A stretch of 64,000 bases of DNA from Sabellastarte sp. h YS-2021 (Eukaryota > Annelida > Polychaeta > Sabellida > Sabellidae). The stretch covers positions 21,924,189 through 21,988,188 of the forward strand of contig OZ024931.1 of assembly GCA_964017235.1 (NCBI GenBank), written 5' to 3'. A program made the position numbers and the translations under genes. Below the pieces are notes generated by a model. It was not told where the DNA came from. It worked only from the letters and a program-made list of their open reading frames with translations, and did no database searches. Shown in pieces: positions 22,162-34,222 of the stretch; the stretch's first letter is position 1, and each line of letters starts with the position of its first letter.

Positions 22162-24153
22162 TTAAATATCATAATTGGGAGTAAAACAATCCTGTGTGAC
22201 CTGGTGCCAAGTTTTGGCATGTAAAATATCTCTAATATCACCTTCAATATTCTTTGAAAACCACCTTGAGAGCCTATCAGCATAAACATTATTCACTCCC
22301 TGTACATGAGAATATTGTGTCTGAATATCATGACTGGCTATAAATAACCAGATAGATCTGGCATACAGGGCTAGTACTTCGTCTCTTGTTTTACCAGATG
22401 TCAAAATATGCACCACTGCCTCATTATCACACCAAATCTTAACCAACTTGTTCTTCCAATACTTGCCCCAGATATTGAGCATAACCCAGATGTTTATCAA
22501 CTCTAAGTGCACTATAGAGAGCATATGGGTGAAGCCCGGGGGGTAGGTGGCAGCATACACATTGTCCTCCCATATTGCCCCCACCCCAGAGAGAGAAGCA
22601 TCCACGAACGCATGAATATGGGGAGAGCCCTGGTTATGAATCATGGTTTTGCCATTAAATCTGTCTAAAAACACATTAAACCAAGCCACATCACGTTGAA
22701 AAGTACTTGTAAGGTGGATACTGTGACTACTACCCGAATTCCTCAGCAAAGCCAACATACGGTTAACAAAAAGTCTAGATGGGCGAACACAGCGATGAAT
22801 ATACAAGAGTTTTCCTAACAAGGATTGCAACTGTTGCCTGGTTGCTGCAGTTTTATAAGCCCATTTGTTACAAAGACTTTTGATTTCTAACATTTTTTCT
22901 TCAGGAATTCTAAGTATGTTATTTTCAACGTCCACCAGGATACCCATGCAAACGACCTGCTTAGCTGGGGGAACTAGCTTTTTAGGGTTTATTGGCAAAC
23001 CCAGATTATCAACTAATGCTTTCAGGGTGTCAAAAGCCTTTTGGGCATCAACAGCGCTCTGAACGCCAATTATATCATCAATATAGGGGAAAACAGCGTA
23101 ACGCTGTGACGTCATGACGTGTCTAATGGTATCCCCGAGTCTCTGCATCTGCGCACTCCCGTGCTTATAACCGAACGCCACGCTTACGTCAACGTAAAAT
23201 TTGCGTTCCCACTGCAAGCCCATGACACCATAGTCCCTGGGGTCAATCCTTAAATTTCGAAATGCTCGACTAATGTCGAGTTTGTAGAGCAACACATCAT
23301 CACCAACTTTCGAAATTTCATCCACAATATTATCTATGGTCGGATAAGAGAGGTCAAAAGCATAGCCATCATAAATCTCAGATTCAATGTTGCTGTTAAC
23401 AGACCGACCCTCAGGGTATGATAGATTAACGATGACCCTACGACTGTCATTATTTTTTGGGCGAGTTAACAGAGGAGAAGCATGGAAATTTTCAAAGGGC
23501 ACAGACCCAAAGGGCCCAGCTATGGAATTGTGGGCCAATTCAGTTGAAAAATATATGTTAACATCATCAGGAAAGCGTGTAGCAGACAGATGATTAACAG
23601 TAGAAGGTGCATGCTGAAATGCATCATAGTTCACACACAGGGGAAATCCAAACCTCAAATAGTCCAGCAATTGTGGATCATGATAATCTTTGAGTACTTC
23701 CGCCCATAGTTTAAGATTTAAATCAGTTTTAACTAAAATTCGAGCACTTTTGTAGTTACTAGTACCAGAATCAACAACGATTTTGTGTGCTTTTTGCACC
23801 CATTCTTTATTTGAACCCGCAACCACAGACCTAGAGAAATCATTGAGGTGATACTTTGATATGTTTTCAACCCTTCTTATGAAGCCAAACGGCTGGAGAC
23901 AACGATAGCCAATAGCTGGACCTGTAGCTGAGCTAGTGTCATTAGTACTGACAGAATTTGTAGAATCAACACTGTGTGTAATATTTTTAGTGGGCATACT
24001 TTTTTGAAGCGTATTTTGTCTATTCAAGCACCCTACATTTTCACCATTAAAACCTTGCTCTTGTAATACACACACGTTTGAATTATCTGCAGAAGTACAA
24101 CTGGCTGAGCAGTCAGACACATCATGGTTTACAGTACCAGCAATATTTTGCAT
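22162..24153 (-). CDS. Reverse transcriptase-RNase H of the YR retroelement (intact, from first ATG)
   Basis: 663 codons without interruption. RT spans about residues 225-410: motif A KLDISRAFRN (Asp293), motif B region FGYKHGSAQMQR, and motif C YIDD (357-360). RNase H spans about 513-630: Asp518 in HAFVDAS, Glu551 in HLELIN, Asp576 in WCDNEA, Asp626 in YADRLSR. All expected catalytic acids are present. The frame ends about 33 residues after RNase H, so there is no methyltransferase domain as found in DIRS1/PAT elements. This favours a Ngaro-like layout. The frame is also open for 84 codons upstream of the ATG, back to a -1 frameshift site at the end of gag, so the real product is probably a Gag-RT fusion. 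The N-terminal 100 residues are Ser/Asn/Thr-rich and unassigned. Confidence 0.93.
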   Translation of the reverse strand: MQNIAGTVNHDVSDCSASCTSADNSNVCVLQEQGFNGENVGCLNRQNTLQKSMPTKNITHSVDSTNSVSTNDTSSATGPAIGYRCLQPFGFIRRVENISKYHLNDFSRSVVAGSNKEWVQKAHKIVVDSGTSNYKSARILVKTDLNLKLWAEVLKDYHDPQLLDYLRFGFPLCVNYDAFQHAPSTVNHLSATRFPDDVNIYFSTELAHNSIAGPFGSVPFENFHASPLLTRPKNNDSRRVIVNLSYPEGRSVNSNIESEIYDGYAFDLSYPTIDNIVDEISKVGDDVLLYKLDISRAFRNLRIDPRDYGVMGLQWERKFYVDVSVAFGYKHGSAQMQRLGDTIRHVMTSQRYAVFPYIDDIIGVQSAVDAQKAFDTLKALVDNLGLPINPKKLVPPAKQVVCMGILVDVENNILRIPEEKMLEIKSLCNKWAYKTAATRQQLQSLLGKLLYIHRCVRPSRLFVNRMLALLRNSGSSHSIHLTSTFQRDVAWFNVFLDRFNGKTMIHNQGSPHIHAFVDASLSGVGAIWEDNVYAATYPPGFTHMLSIVHLELINIWVMLNIWGKYWKNKLVKIWCDNEAVVHILTSGKTRDEVLALYARSIWLFIASHDIQTQYSHVQGVNNVYADRLSRWFSKNIEGDIRDILHAKTWHQVTQDCFTPNYDI

Positions 24154-24405
24154 GTTATCAACATTTGAAACACAAACAATAGTATCATTAGTATCACTAC
24201 AAATTTTACTCTGCTGGGCCCTAGATTTGTTACAATGAAAAACTCTAGATCTGACAGCCAGACGTTTATTTCTCTGAGCAATTTTCGACCTGGTTTTATC
24301 TCCAATAACAGGAACAGTACCTTTGAATTTAGAGTGAAAGAAAATTTTAGTTAAAATACGGTCGCCCTGGCTGTCAAAGCTACCTGAGTCTGTGCCTACT
24401 GATCG
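24154..24405 (-). CDS. Gag-RT fusion linker in the RT frame (84 codons, no ATG)
   Basis: The -1 frame read from the slippery site begins RSVGTDSGSFDSQGDRI and runs open to the first Met of RT at 24153. It is basic and polar (for example KTRSKIAQRNKRLAVRSR). There is no ATG in it, and the upstream stop in this frame is TAG at 24427-24429. It can therefore be translated only by frameshifting from gag, or lies untranslated if RT starts at its own ATG. No protease motif is seen. Confidence 0.6.
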
Positions 24406-25411
24406 TTTTTTCCTTTCATTTGTTTTCTACTACAAGAGGACTCTGAATGATAACAAAATCTTTTGACCATCCTGTAACAATATGCACATGCATGTTTTTG
24501 CAAAACATGCCCATCCATATGCTCGCCCTCATGTATGCAGTTGCCATTGTTATAAAATTTACAAGGCACAGCTGGCTTTGAAGTACCACCCTTCTTGTCA
24601 GTTTGTGATGGATGTATTGGCCGTTGTGTGTACCTAGCCCTTATCTGATGGACCCTACTGTTATCTTTCCATGTAAGTTTACCTCTTTCCATTTCGAGCA
24701 AAAGAATCTTATGGGCAGATTTGGCTGTGTACCAATTAGTTTCTTGCGCATCTTGGTACAATTGCTGTAAGTACATCAGCATGTTTTGTCTAATTTTTGA
24801 ATTTTCCTCTTCCAATATACAACCTATAAAACCCTGGCTAAACTGCATAACAGTGAGGTCGTCATATGACGGACATGATCTATCAGTAGAGTAACAAAAT
24901 TCATGTGGCCAGTTAATATCAACTCTTACATGATTTTCTTGATGTCTCACTAAACCAGACTTTAACCGTTTACCTTGCAACTCAGTTCTGTCATCCTGAT
25001 CCAGCTCCTGAAGCCTCTTGTCCACCTGACATCTCAATGGTCCATTGGTCCTTAAAAATTGGGTAGAAGACCAGATCCTCCGTGACATCCTCTGTGGTCT
25101 GCATGACGGGTGCCCAGATGTCAGTGTTTGAACCCTGCACCTGCTTCCTTGTCGTAGGGGGTGGAACATACCCCTGCCTGGGTGGGGAAGACGACTGGCC
25201 AACATCATCTGAATGTCCCTGCTGCTGTGACTTCTTCACCCTCTTAAGTTCCTCATCCAAGTGTTTCAAATGCTGCAAGATCGCATCCAGCTTATCAGGA
25301 GCGTTATCATCAGGGCCATTAGCAAGGGATTGTGGCCTAGGGGGGGGATTCAACAGCAGTCTGCCCCAATGGAATGGATGAGGTGGAGGAATTGGATGCT
25401 GTCTCAGCCAT
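24396..25411 (-). pseudogene. Gag-like protein of the YR retroelement, two frameshifts
   Basis: It probably starts at ATG 25411 (MAETASNSSTSS). The frame breaks at a C8 tract on the coding strand (25340-25347); one C fewer would restore it. The next segment contains a charged, coiled-coil-like stretch (DAILQHLKHLDEELKRVKK). A second break lies near 25020-25035. The last segment (to TAG 24396-24398) has a Cys/His-rich C-terminus (CKFYNNGNC, then HACAYC, FCYH, SSC), in the manner of zinc-binding gag domains of DIRS/Ngaro elements. In the element life cycle it would package RNA. The C-terminal 200 codons and the frameshift site are intact. Confidence 0.75.
24405..24411 (-). promoter_or_regulatory. 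Canonical -1 ribosomal frameshift heptamer A AAA AAC
   Basis: In the gag frame the last codons are GGA AAA AAC GAT CAG TAG. The heptamer A-AAA-AAC has the correct phase (X XXY YYZ). After a -1 slip the next codon is CGA in the RT frame. The two frames overlap only between about 24399 and 24426, and the heptamer sits inside that 28-nt window. A strong downstream pseudoknot is not obvious by eye; there is an imperfect ggtagc/gcgacc pairing. Confidence 0.75.
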
Positions 25412-26300
25412 ATTGGTACTCAATGTCAATGCAAATACTTGGCACAGTCTACCCACTGGTAACTCGTGGGACTGGTTACATTTAAAGCAAAAAGCAAAGT
25501 CTTTAGCTCTTCTATGAGGTAAGTGTCTCATACTATAGCCTAAAAACTAATAAAAAAAACCCAGGTGACTATGCACCACAACTAACTAGTAAGGTGAACA
25601 CTGATCTCAACTCAAAGCAATGCACTGACACAAATGGCTACTCACACAGCTAGTGCCCCAGCTAGCCTGTATCGCTGATAGCAAAGGTATTGACAAACCG
25701 CTTGTCAATCTAGAAACACAATCTGACAACCACACTAGTCAGTTGTCCCCAAGTATCAGTGCAAAGCCATAAGAACAGCAACCGCAGCTGTTCGAACCCA
25801 CACAACAGTGTCTCGATCCACCCTGTTACCAGTTAGTCTCTCAGATACACGGGAGAGGTTCCCAGCATAATCATCGCCCATATATCAGAAAGGCACAATA
25901 TTTTAAAAACTACACCAACTTTTATACACTAACCCAGACAGCACCAAGGCCTGCATTCTAAATATAACTGAATTTTTGACATAAAATCACTCACTTTCAA
26001 TCAACCTTCACATCCACCTAATTTGCATAAAATCACTCATGAGTGCACCAAGGGTGGCCAGGTCACCCATATTAACAACTCACATGTCCATATACTAGGA
26101 CCAACATAACTAAAATACAGTAAAACTTCAACAATTAGCCAAATACCAAATTCACAGTCAATTGCTACATAAGTTAATTCACAGAGGTATGATCCCAATA
26201 ACATCAAACTGAAATCAGTTGAAACAACTGAACCAAATGTAGATTTTCAGTCAAAACAGCAGCATGAATTCGGGCTTAAAGTTGAACTTCTACACTCTTT
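25412..26300 (-). other. Putative 5' leader and 5' end of the YR retroelement
   Basis: More GC-balanced than the flanks and without coding frames. The word cataaaatcactca occurs twice, near 25980 and 26027. The left limit of the element cannot be set, because no inverted or split direct repeat partner was found on the other side. Confidence 0.35.
25919..25926 (-). promoter_or_regulatory. TATA box candidate for the retroelement transcript
   Basis: TATAAAAG on the minus strand, about 510 nt upstream of the gag ATG. It matches the TBP consensus. A start site would be expected near 25890. Inference only. Confidence 0.35.
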
Positions 26301-27798
26301 TCAACAGGTGAAATCATATCAGGCCAGACCCTCAGTGAACTGAATATGTTATGATGAGTTGGGTTTAAACCGAGCACAACAGAGGTGAGAGCCAACAGAT
26401 CAAATGCCAAGCTTGATAGCCAATCAGTCAGTGAGGTCTTACAGGAATTAGGAACACTTATTTTTTGCTATGTGCACCTTATGAAACGCTGATGCAAAGA
26501 TTAAGTCCTATGCAAGTGTACCTTGATAGAAAATGTTTACAACTGCAGAACAGCCTGCTTTTCAATGTGTCGTCAGTGGCCAAGGGTTTGTGTTCCTAAG
26601 CTACTACATGACAATGGTGTCTGAAATCTGCACACAACTAATAAATATACAACCTACAAAGCATTCATTTGTATGACTAAACATATGATTTAGATTTATG
26701 TGGTTATGTTACAAAAATATAGAGAGGGTCATGTATTGCGTGAGTGACCAGAATCTGTGTAAAGAAACAAAATCATAAGCTGTCATATGTTTGCTTCATA
26801 TCTATAATAATATTTTATTTATTTAAGTTAAACCATATTACTGATATATTGTTATAAAACGTTCTTTAAATAGTGAAAATATTAACATTTAAAATTATAC
26901 AATATAAATTAGACTACTGGAATAATATCAACAAAATGACTGCAAGTAATTTGTTCACTGTCAAACGCTTTATGAAAGTCGATAAACGTTTGGTTGACCA
27001 CAAACCAAAATTATTATCAGTTCATTAATCCTAGGCACTGGTTGACCAAGGTAGTAATTTACCCCCTACTGTTGACCCCAGGGAGTCTTGTATTCAACAC
27101 ATCAGCAAATGAAGGCATAGTGCCCTCAGCTTGTTCCTTTTGGTAAAGCCCACTTATTTTCGCTAATTAATGAGCTCTATTCAAGACTTTATTCACCCAA
27201 GTGTCATTGGTAATGATATTTTGATAAGATAATATTCTTCTGTCACACCCTTTCCAAAGCATTCCAGCCCTATGTCTGATATATTATTGAATGAGAAAAT
27301 ACCATCTTACCAAGAGCATTTAGAATAATAGAATGACATAAGTTAATACCAGATGCATTGTATTTCTATCATTGTCAATGAAGAAGTTAATGTGTAATTC
27401 ATAAAAGAAACAGGTGCATGACATGGAAATCTTATACCAAAGGACATTCCAAAGTACTTTGATCCATTGGCGCAAAGCATATCATTTTTATTTAACCATC
27501 TTGTAAATATAGTCTACATCCGGTACTATTATTACATTACTCTTGGCAAGAATCCACTGGAGGTTGGTAAAAGACTTGATTTTATCTCAAGTATCCATCA
27601 GCACTACCTCCACCAAGAAGGTTATGTGATGGATTTTGTTTGTTTCTTTGTTTGTATGTTGGCAAGATTATGTAAAAATTCCTGCACAGATTTACATTCA
27701 ATTTCACTATTGGTCTTTGTCTAACATACAACCCATTTATTGTTTGGAATAATTTGCAACCAATTCTGGATCCAGGGTTTTTTTCTTTTTTTCCGGAA

Positions 27799-27833
<35 letters not shown>

Positions 27834-29302
27834 GGGCTGGCTTGGCATATGTATCCAATCCGAGTTCTTGTGTGCTATGGATGTAGTCATTTCTTGCCAA
27901 AGTGATTTTCGTGTAGTTTTCTCTTTTCACTGTATCATTTTGAGCCAACTCATTTCACAGCTGACGGTTTATGTCAATTTGGGCACATTTTGTCAGTCTA
28001 AAACTTAATGTTTAGATAAAAACTCCTATATTGCTCATTGTGCATAACTATCCAGTATGTTTTACCAGATGGTATATGAAAATCCCCAGATTGAAAATCC
28101 CTGGATATTTACAAACCCATAGAAAATCCCCAGGTGTGGCATGGAAAATCCCCAACATAATAATCCCCAACGCCTTTTAAAAAATGCATTGTTCACCATT
28201 TAACTTAGTTATACGTTATACATTTACAAAAGTAAAATTGAAAGTAAGGGGAATCAAACAATAAGACATTGGTGAAAAATTCTAGACTACACTCCACAGA
28301 ACAACATTTTTAAACCATTTAAAAGTTACTGTATGATTTTAAGTGCTCATGTCTTAAAACAGTTCTAATGGCTGCAATGATATTCACCTAATATTTAACC
28401 ACAGAACAGGCCCTGATCTGTTAGATCTATATAACTTCTATTTACTGTTCACCTGGAATTAGCATCTCAAATTCTGCATTACACCCTGCCTCCTAATTGC
28501 ATCTGACATGAATTCTTGTATTAAACATATATTATTCTTATCATAAACAACACATTCCTGTTAAATAGCACAACCATTTGCTGTACCTAAAACATAGAAC
28601 ACATAAACTGGATTGGAAGTTGGGGAGACAAATGTCAAGTGAGCGATATTATGACTATTTGCCAGTTTTCAAAAAAAAATGACTAACGGTCAAATCCATT
28701 CAGACATATTAATTAGGTGTGCTTGCATTATTAATATTAGGCTGAACATAATACCCACAAGAATAGTGGTATAACTGTATGTAATACCTTCCCCCCCAGG
28801 GGGATAGGCTGAATACATATCTATCATGTTCCCTCAACTTCACCTACTGGGAGAACTTCTGACAACCTATGCTTAACTCGCCAGGGGGCGCTGGCCAGGA
28901 GAGACCACGAGAACTTGTCAAACTGTCCACATGTCAGGGAAGTGTTCAAAATTGTAAATTGGGATTTAAATTGCTACCCAGCAGCAACTGACTGGGTTTT
29001 TTGTTTGTCTTCCATGGCGGAGGTGGGGGTGTCTGATATTTCGCTCTGGGCTCTTGATTATTTATTTAATAATTAATTCTAATTGTAACCTCATTTTCCT
29101 TTCAGTGTACAAGATGTGATGTTAGTGCTTGAGTAACTCGCCATTCTTCTTGCGAGTAGAGTGCTGTACTTTGACACTATCTATAAATATCTATTATTGC
29201 TTCATCAAATACCAGTGGGGTACTAGCATATGTGTGTACTATGAATCTCGGGTAATAACCATTGTCGATTAAAACAATGAAGGATTCAATAATTTTGTTT
29301 GT
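26301..29302. other. Unassigned AT-rich DNA with a G34 run
   Basis: A G34 run lies at 27799-27832; proline- and glycine-run frames there are artefacts. At 28078-28175 the phrase aaaatccccag recurs about four times. A stretch near 27610-27690 (aaggttatgtgatgg, then tttg-rich) looks like a dispersed invertebrate repeat but is too short to assign. Confidence 0.45.
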
Positions 29303-29405
29303 GTGTGAACTACCAGGCATCGGCAAAAAAAACTCTCATCTTTCGCACATAGAGTCTGGGGTTTGAAAAGCAGACCTCAGAGTTGTGTCACCCACAACAC
29401 TAGCG
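29303..29405 (-). repeat. Partial SINE family 1
   Basis: aaccaggcatcggcaa-type body followed by gcacatagagtctggggttt and gcagacctcaga, which matches the antisense head of family 1 (compare 53400-53480). The tail is missing. Confidence 0.5.
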
Positions 29406-32400
29406 AGCCCCCTATCGATTCAATATAGACTTCTGTTTTCACTTCTCCAGTAAATGAAACCTTTTAATTCTTCTGAAATAGTTGCCTTTTAACTGCAAAT
29501 ACAAAGAAAGAAAGAATTAACAAAGAAAGAAATTAAAGAGACAAATATATAACCCTAAATGTAACTACAGCCTATTGCTAATGTGGTTCGGCTAATGTTA
29601 TACCCACATGTATATTGTAATTTAAGTAATTGTAAGTAATGGATTTACTATTAACTCATATATCGCTGGGGATCAAATAAATATCTCCACTTCCCGATTA
29701 TTTTGCTGGATATTTCTCCTAGTAGGCATTTTTCCCCAGTCTTTTCATGTCCAGAAATTTGTCCTCCTGGCTTTTTGCCCGTGTACGACATTTCTTATTG
29801 TGTTTGTTGAGTTAGGCAATATTTTATGATGGTTTTAAATAGAACCATTCCATCACCATAATTTAATTCTGCCAAAAATCTACATAACTACAACACAAAT
29901 AAGCACCAACAAAGTATCATTTGAGCCTTAACAGGGCGTTGTAAATAAGTTTGCATAACATTAAGCAGTGTAATCAGTATTTCTCATGTCCAAACCAATG
30001 TAAAAAATGTTTAATTTTGCGAGAGATGAAATAAAGTAAGCTGAAGTTTCAACATTTATAGCAGCCAAACTAATGTGAAATCTCTAATTTTGCAAAGAGC
30101 TTAAATTAAGAATATACATGATTAGCATGCATGATATACAGGGAATAATTTACCTTTGCTATTAGAAATATATATGTGTAGATATACATATTTATACTGG
30201 GTCTATTATTCTACCCCATTTACAAGACTGCAGTTATCTTAGATTTTCAGTAACAAACTCACTCAATATAAGGTAAACTTAAACTTAAACATAATTTACT
30301 TCAACCACATCATTTATTCTTAAAACAGTGTAAAGTATTTGTAACAGTAATTACTTCATCACATGCGAACAGAAAGAGGTCAATAATTGGGTGAACATTG
30401 TATTTCTTGTATACCATTTCCCCAGATCAGCCAAAAAGAATCCACTCTAAAAAGGTCCTCTAAAAATATCGTTTGGTGAAACATTTGTAAAAGATTCGAC
30501 AGGTCAGGTGTAATGACTAGACAGATCGAGTGATTTAATTCAAATAAAAAAAATTTTTTTATCTATGTCTTAAAGGCAATGAGAGGTCGAGTGCACTGAC
30601 TTGAAATTACCTGCAACTGAAGACAAACAGGAGAGCATTGAAATCTCCTATAATAAGTGTATAATCCATTCTAGGGTGCACAAGACCGGTGACCAAAAAT
30701 TACTTTTAAAATTGTCTTTTTTGAAAATGGCCTCACATATCATATACATAAGTAACCCTAATAGATTTTTATTTTTACCATAATTTCTCATGATTTATAA
30801 TCTATTTATCATCTTCAGTATATTAACACCATGCTTTAAGTTATTGTCAACTCAAAAGTATTAATATTTGTCCAAGCTCGACCATAAATATTCCGAAAAA
30901 AAAAGAAAATGAAAAGTGTGCTTGGGTTTTGGGACAGGGGTCTCTCGTGTGCTGTGGTTTATTGACATAGTAAATGAACTGTTTCTTTCTCAATATTTAT
31001 AAAATTAAGATGTTGCCTTTGATCAAAGATGCACCTGTCAATATTGGCGTATTCTGCCCATGAACTGGAGAGTGGCTGGTTTTTCAGTGAACAAAATCAA
31101 AAGTATGCAAACCTCATGTCTTTGTAATCATCTTATACAAACTAGAACAAAGCCCCAAGAAGGAAAGGGTTGTGTTACAAAAGGAAAGTAATCTGCAGAG
31201 GTTGAGTGGGCTATAATAGAAGATCCAATGTCGGTAAAACAATAGGGGTAAAGCAGACAACAATTATACTTCAAAGTAGTTGTAAATAATTCATCAGTTT
31301 TCACGCAGAGTTAGGCATGACATTAATAATTAGTTCTCTTCTATTAAAGATAAACATGGCCTTACTAGTGTATGGGATCAGAAAGCCAAACATTTCAAAA
31401 CATCACAGATTGAATTCTTTATTCAAACCAAACAATACCCACGCATGCGTGGATTGCTCTTTTAAATTATGGAACAACCTAGATTACTTTTCTCCTGTAT
31501 TTTTCTTCTTTTTGTTCGTACTATTGTGTAGCTGGTGAGAAAGTAACAAGGGCCAAACGTCCACTATGAAGGGGGAATGTGACTGATATTAATGGATTTT
31601 CACCAAATTTGTAGGTGATCAGCTCAAATAGTAAACCCAGTGATTGTCACATCTCAAAGTGGCACGTGTCCTCAATTAACTCCTAGTCCACACAGAGCCA
31701 GGAAGACAGCACAATTAGCCACTACAGGGATCATCGCCTCCTGTTCAGAGACTCTCGCCGAGCATTTGATTCAATCTGACAGTGTTTGGCATTATGAGAA
31801 ATCGTTCTATCGGGGTGACATTAAACTGGGGGTGAATAGGAACTGGCCATGAAATCTGTAATGAGCAATTACTGTCAACGGCTTAAGGAAGTCTATCCCC
31901 TCTGTAATCTACTACCTCCAATGCCACAAGGGCCTACGTGGACTGATACTAACCCCAGTATACCACTGACACATTTTACTAATTAGAAACTCTAGAAGAG
32001 TGTATATTGATATTGTGACAATGTATAGAGTAAGGCCCTTGTGGAAATCAGTTTCATTTCTATTTCTCCCTCACGTCTCCAGGAGTCAGTTACCCAGGTG
32101 TGTCAATTTTCACTTTCTATTGAAAGTGTATTCATCTTGCATGCTGTTTATACCAGACTGAGAGGGTCTTCATGTACTGTTCTACCTCATATATTCCAGT
32201 TTCTACAAAGATCACATTTCAGTTTTACACAGTTTGGGGATTTAAAATATTGTTTTACACATATTAAGGAAATATTATGCACAATATCCAAACCAATTAG
32301 CACAGGAATCCTATATCTTGTATAATAGATTGTATTTTTAAAATTTTCAAAATCTGAACAAAAATTGAAGAGGTGTTTTACCACACCATAGACGTTTTGC

Positions 32401-33938
32401 CTTGTAAAGTATACTTAAATTGCTGTTACCACATAAGATACACTTGAACTCATTTCAGTTTTTGTTCCTACATTGGTAAACATCATTTTCACCTAAATCA
32501 TTTTGATAAAGTCAGGTTGGTCTAAATGTTGGAAAAGTAGTCATCTGTCAAAAAAGTGCAAAGTAAGACTTTTCACCCTTTTTTGTAAATGTAAAATTTA
32601 TAACCAAACAGGACGGTAAAATATATGTTAAAATTATAGAACCATGACTAATACTACTTTACAATACTTTCTAATCTAAACTTTAATTTTTAGACAAAAA
32701 AAATCTTTTTATAAAAGTTAGATGAAACTGGCTTGGGAGAAAATGACTGTATTTCCATATAACAGACCACCAAGTTGTATTAAGTCAATGTGTCTGAGGG
32801 TTTGATGGATAACGGGATATAGGTGTTTTCTATACACTTCCACCCAGTGAGTGACAGTGGTCTGATTGATGGCTATGTAGGGGGAAATGAGCCACTTCTT
32901 GTATCTAACACCTATGGGCTGGAAACATCAAATACCCTGACCATCTGTGAGGGGTTTCAGAGTTACCCAAAACCTGCAGGTTTCACCTTGCGTTCAAGTC
33001 GCCTCTCAGCATAATTCCACCGGCTCATTTCTAACCAAACATATGTCAAAGTTTATATTTGTTGGATATAAAATAACCACTGGAAGGAAAGACAAGCAAA
33101 ATAACAAAAACGATATTTCAAAATACATTTGCTTTCATTTTTGGATAATGCACAAAAAGGCGTTATTTTCGTATACCAAACACTCTTAATATAGATAGAT
33201 GTATGTTATGTGAGTATAGGAATAAACCCCTGCTGGAACAAACCCCATCTAGAACAAATTCCAGCAGGATTTTATTGATTTGTGAACTGTTGAGCGTAAA
33301 CAAATAGATTTACATGATTAAAATGGGTTTAAAATAATTCACTATGGTCTATCTTTTAAGTGATGTTAGCTGTAATTAGTTAAACCAGTCAATAGAAATC
33401 TAAAGGTTTCACTTATAACGTGAGTAGATTTGGTACAATAGTCCTCAGTGTATTTATTAGGAATCCATTTTCTGTACCTGACATAGTGTCATACTAGATG
33501 AGGACACTGGATAAGGACAGATTGTTCGACAGATTACTTTGGTCATTATTTATGGTAAAACCTTTACTTAATCAGCTGGGTAGCTAATTGCCTAAACAAG
33601 GCTATATTATAACCCATGAACATGAGTCGTCTGTTATGATAATTTTTGCTATAAAATGTTTTACTATATATCTGTTTGCAATATCAGGGCCATGTAAAGG
33701 TCTTATGTCTTTACCGATTTTACTTAAAATCCAAAAGTTTTTATCTGAATTTTGGCTCAAGCTGGGACTGACAAAAGAAATGTTAGCTGATATAAAAATC
33801 CATCTGAACTTTTCTTCTAAATCAGATTTTATGTTTTTTTTTTTACATTTAGGTAAGTCTTGATTGCGAGAGAAATCAGATGCGCTGAGACAATGTGCTC
33901 ACAAAATAATGTAATGAGCATGAACTCTTCTGAGGATC
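29406..33938. other. Unassigned DNA
   Basis: No gene or named repeat recognised. Two stretches (31620-31990 and 32810-33015) are less AT-rich than their surroundings but contain no recognisable protein or RNA. Confidence 0.45.
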
Positions 33939-34222
33939 ACCAAGGCCAGTATTTACAAGCAAACTTAAACTCGGGCACATTATCTCATCTGAGATTTATT
34001 TTAAAATTGGTATCAATAAGCTCAACTATGTGTTTATGCTTACACTCAAGTATTTTTCAAAAGCACAGTCTATACTTTTTTAATTTCTAGTCATAAAGAG
34101 AATCAAAGGAAAGGAAGGAAGACAGTCAACTGTTCTCCTTCAGTTTAAGCATAAACTCAGAAAATTGAGTTCATGTGTGAGTTTTGAGATGAGTTTAAGA
34201 ATCTTTGTAAATTCCTGCCCTG
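33939..34222. mobile_element. Small MITE-like element related in style to MITE family A
   Basis: The left end aaggccagtatttacaagca and right end aatctttgtaaattcctgcc are imperfect inverted repeats. Arms contain cttaaact/agtttaag words as in family A. About 284 bp, no coding capacity. The ends are diverged. Confidence 0.5.

Noticed and set aside
27582-27948. Polyproline/polyglycine frames
   Set aside because: Translation of the G34 homopolymer.
28879-28895. CTCF-like motif (cgccagggggcgctgg)
   Set aside because: Matches the AGGGGGC core but not the full consensus; a single partial match is not evidence of binding.
32823-33014. 63-codon frame in a less AT-rich stretch
   Set aside because: No motif, splice context or similarity on either strand.
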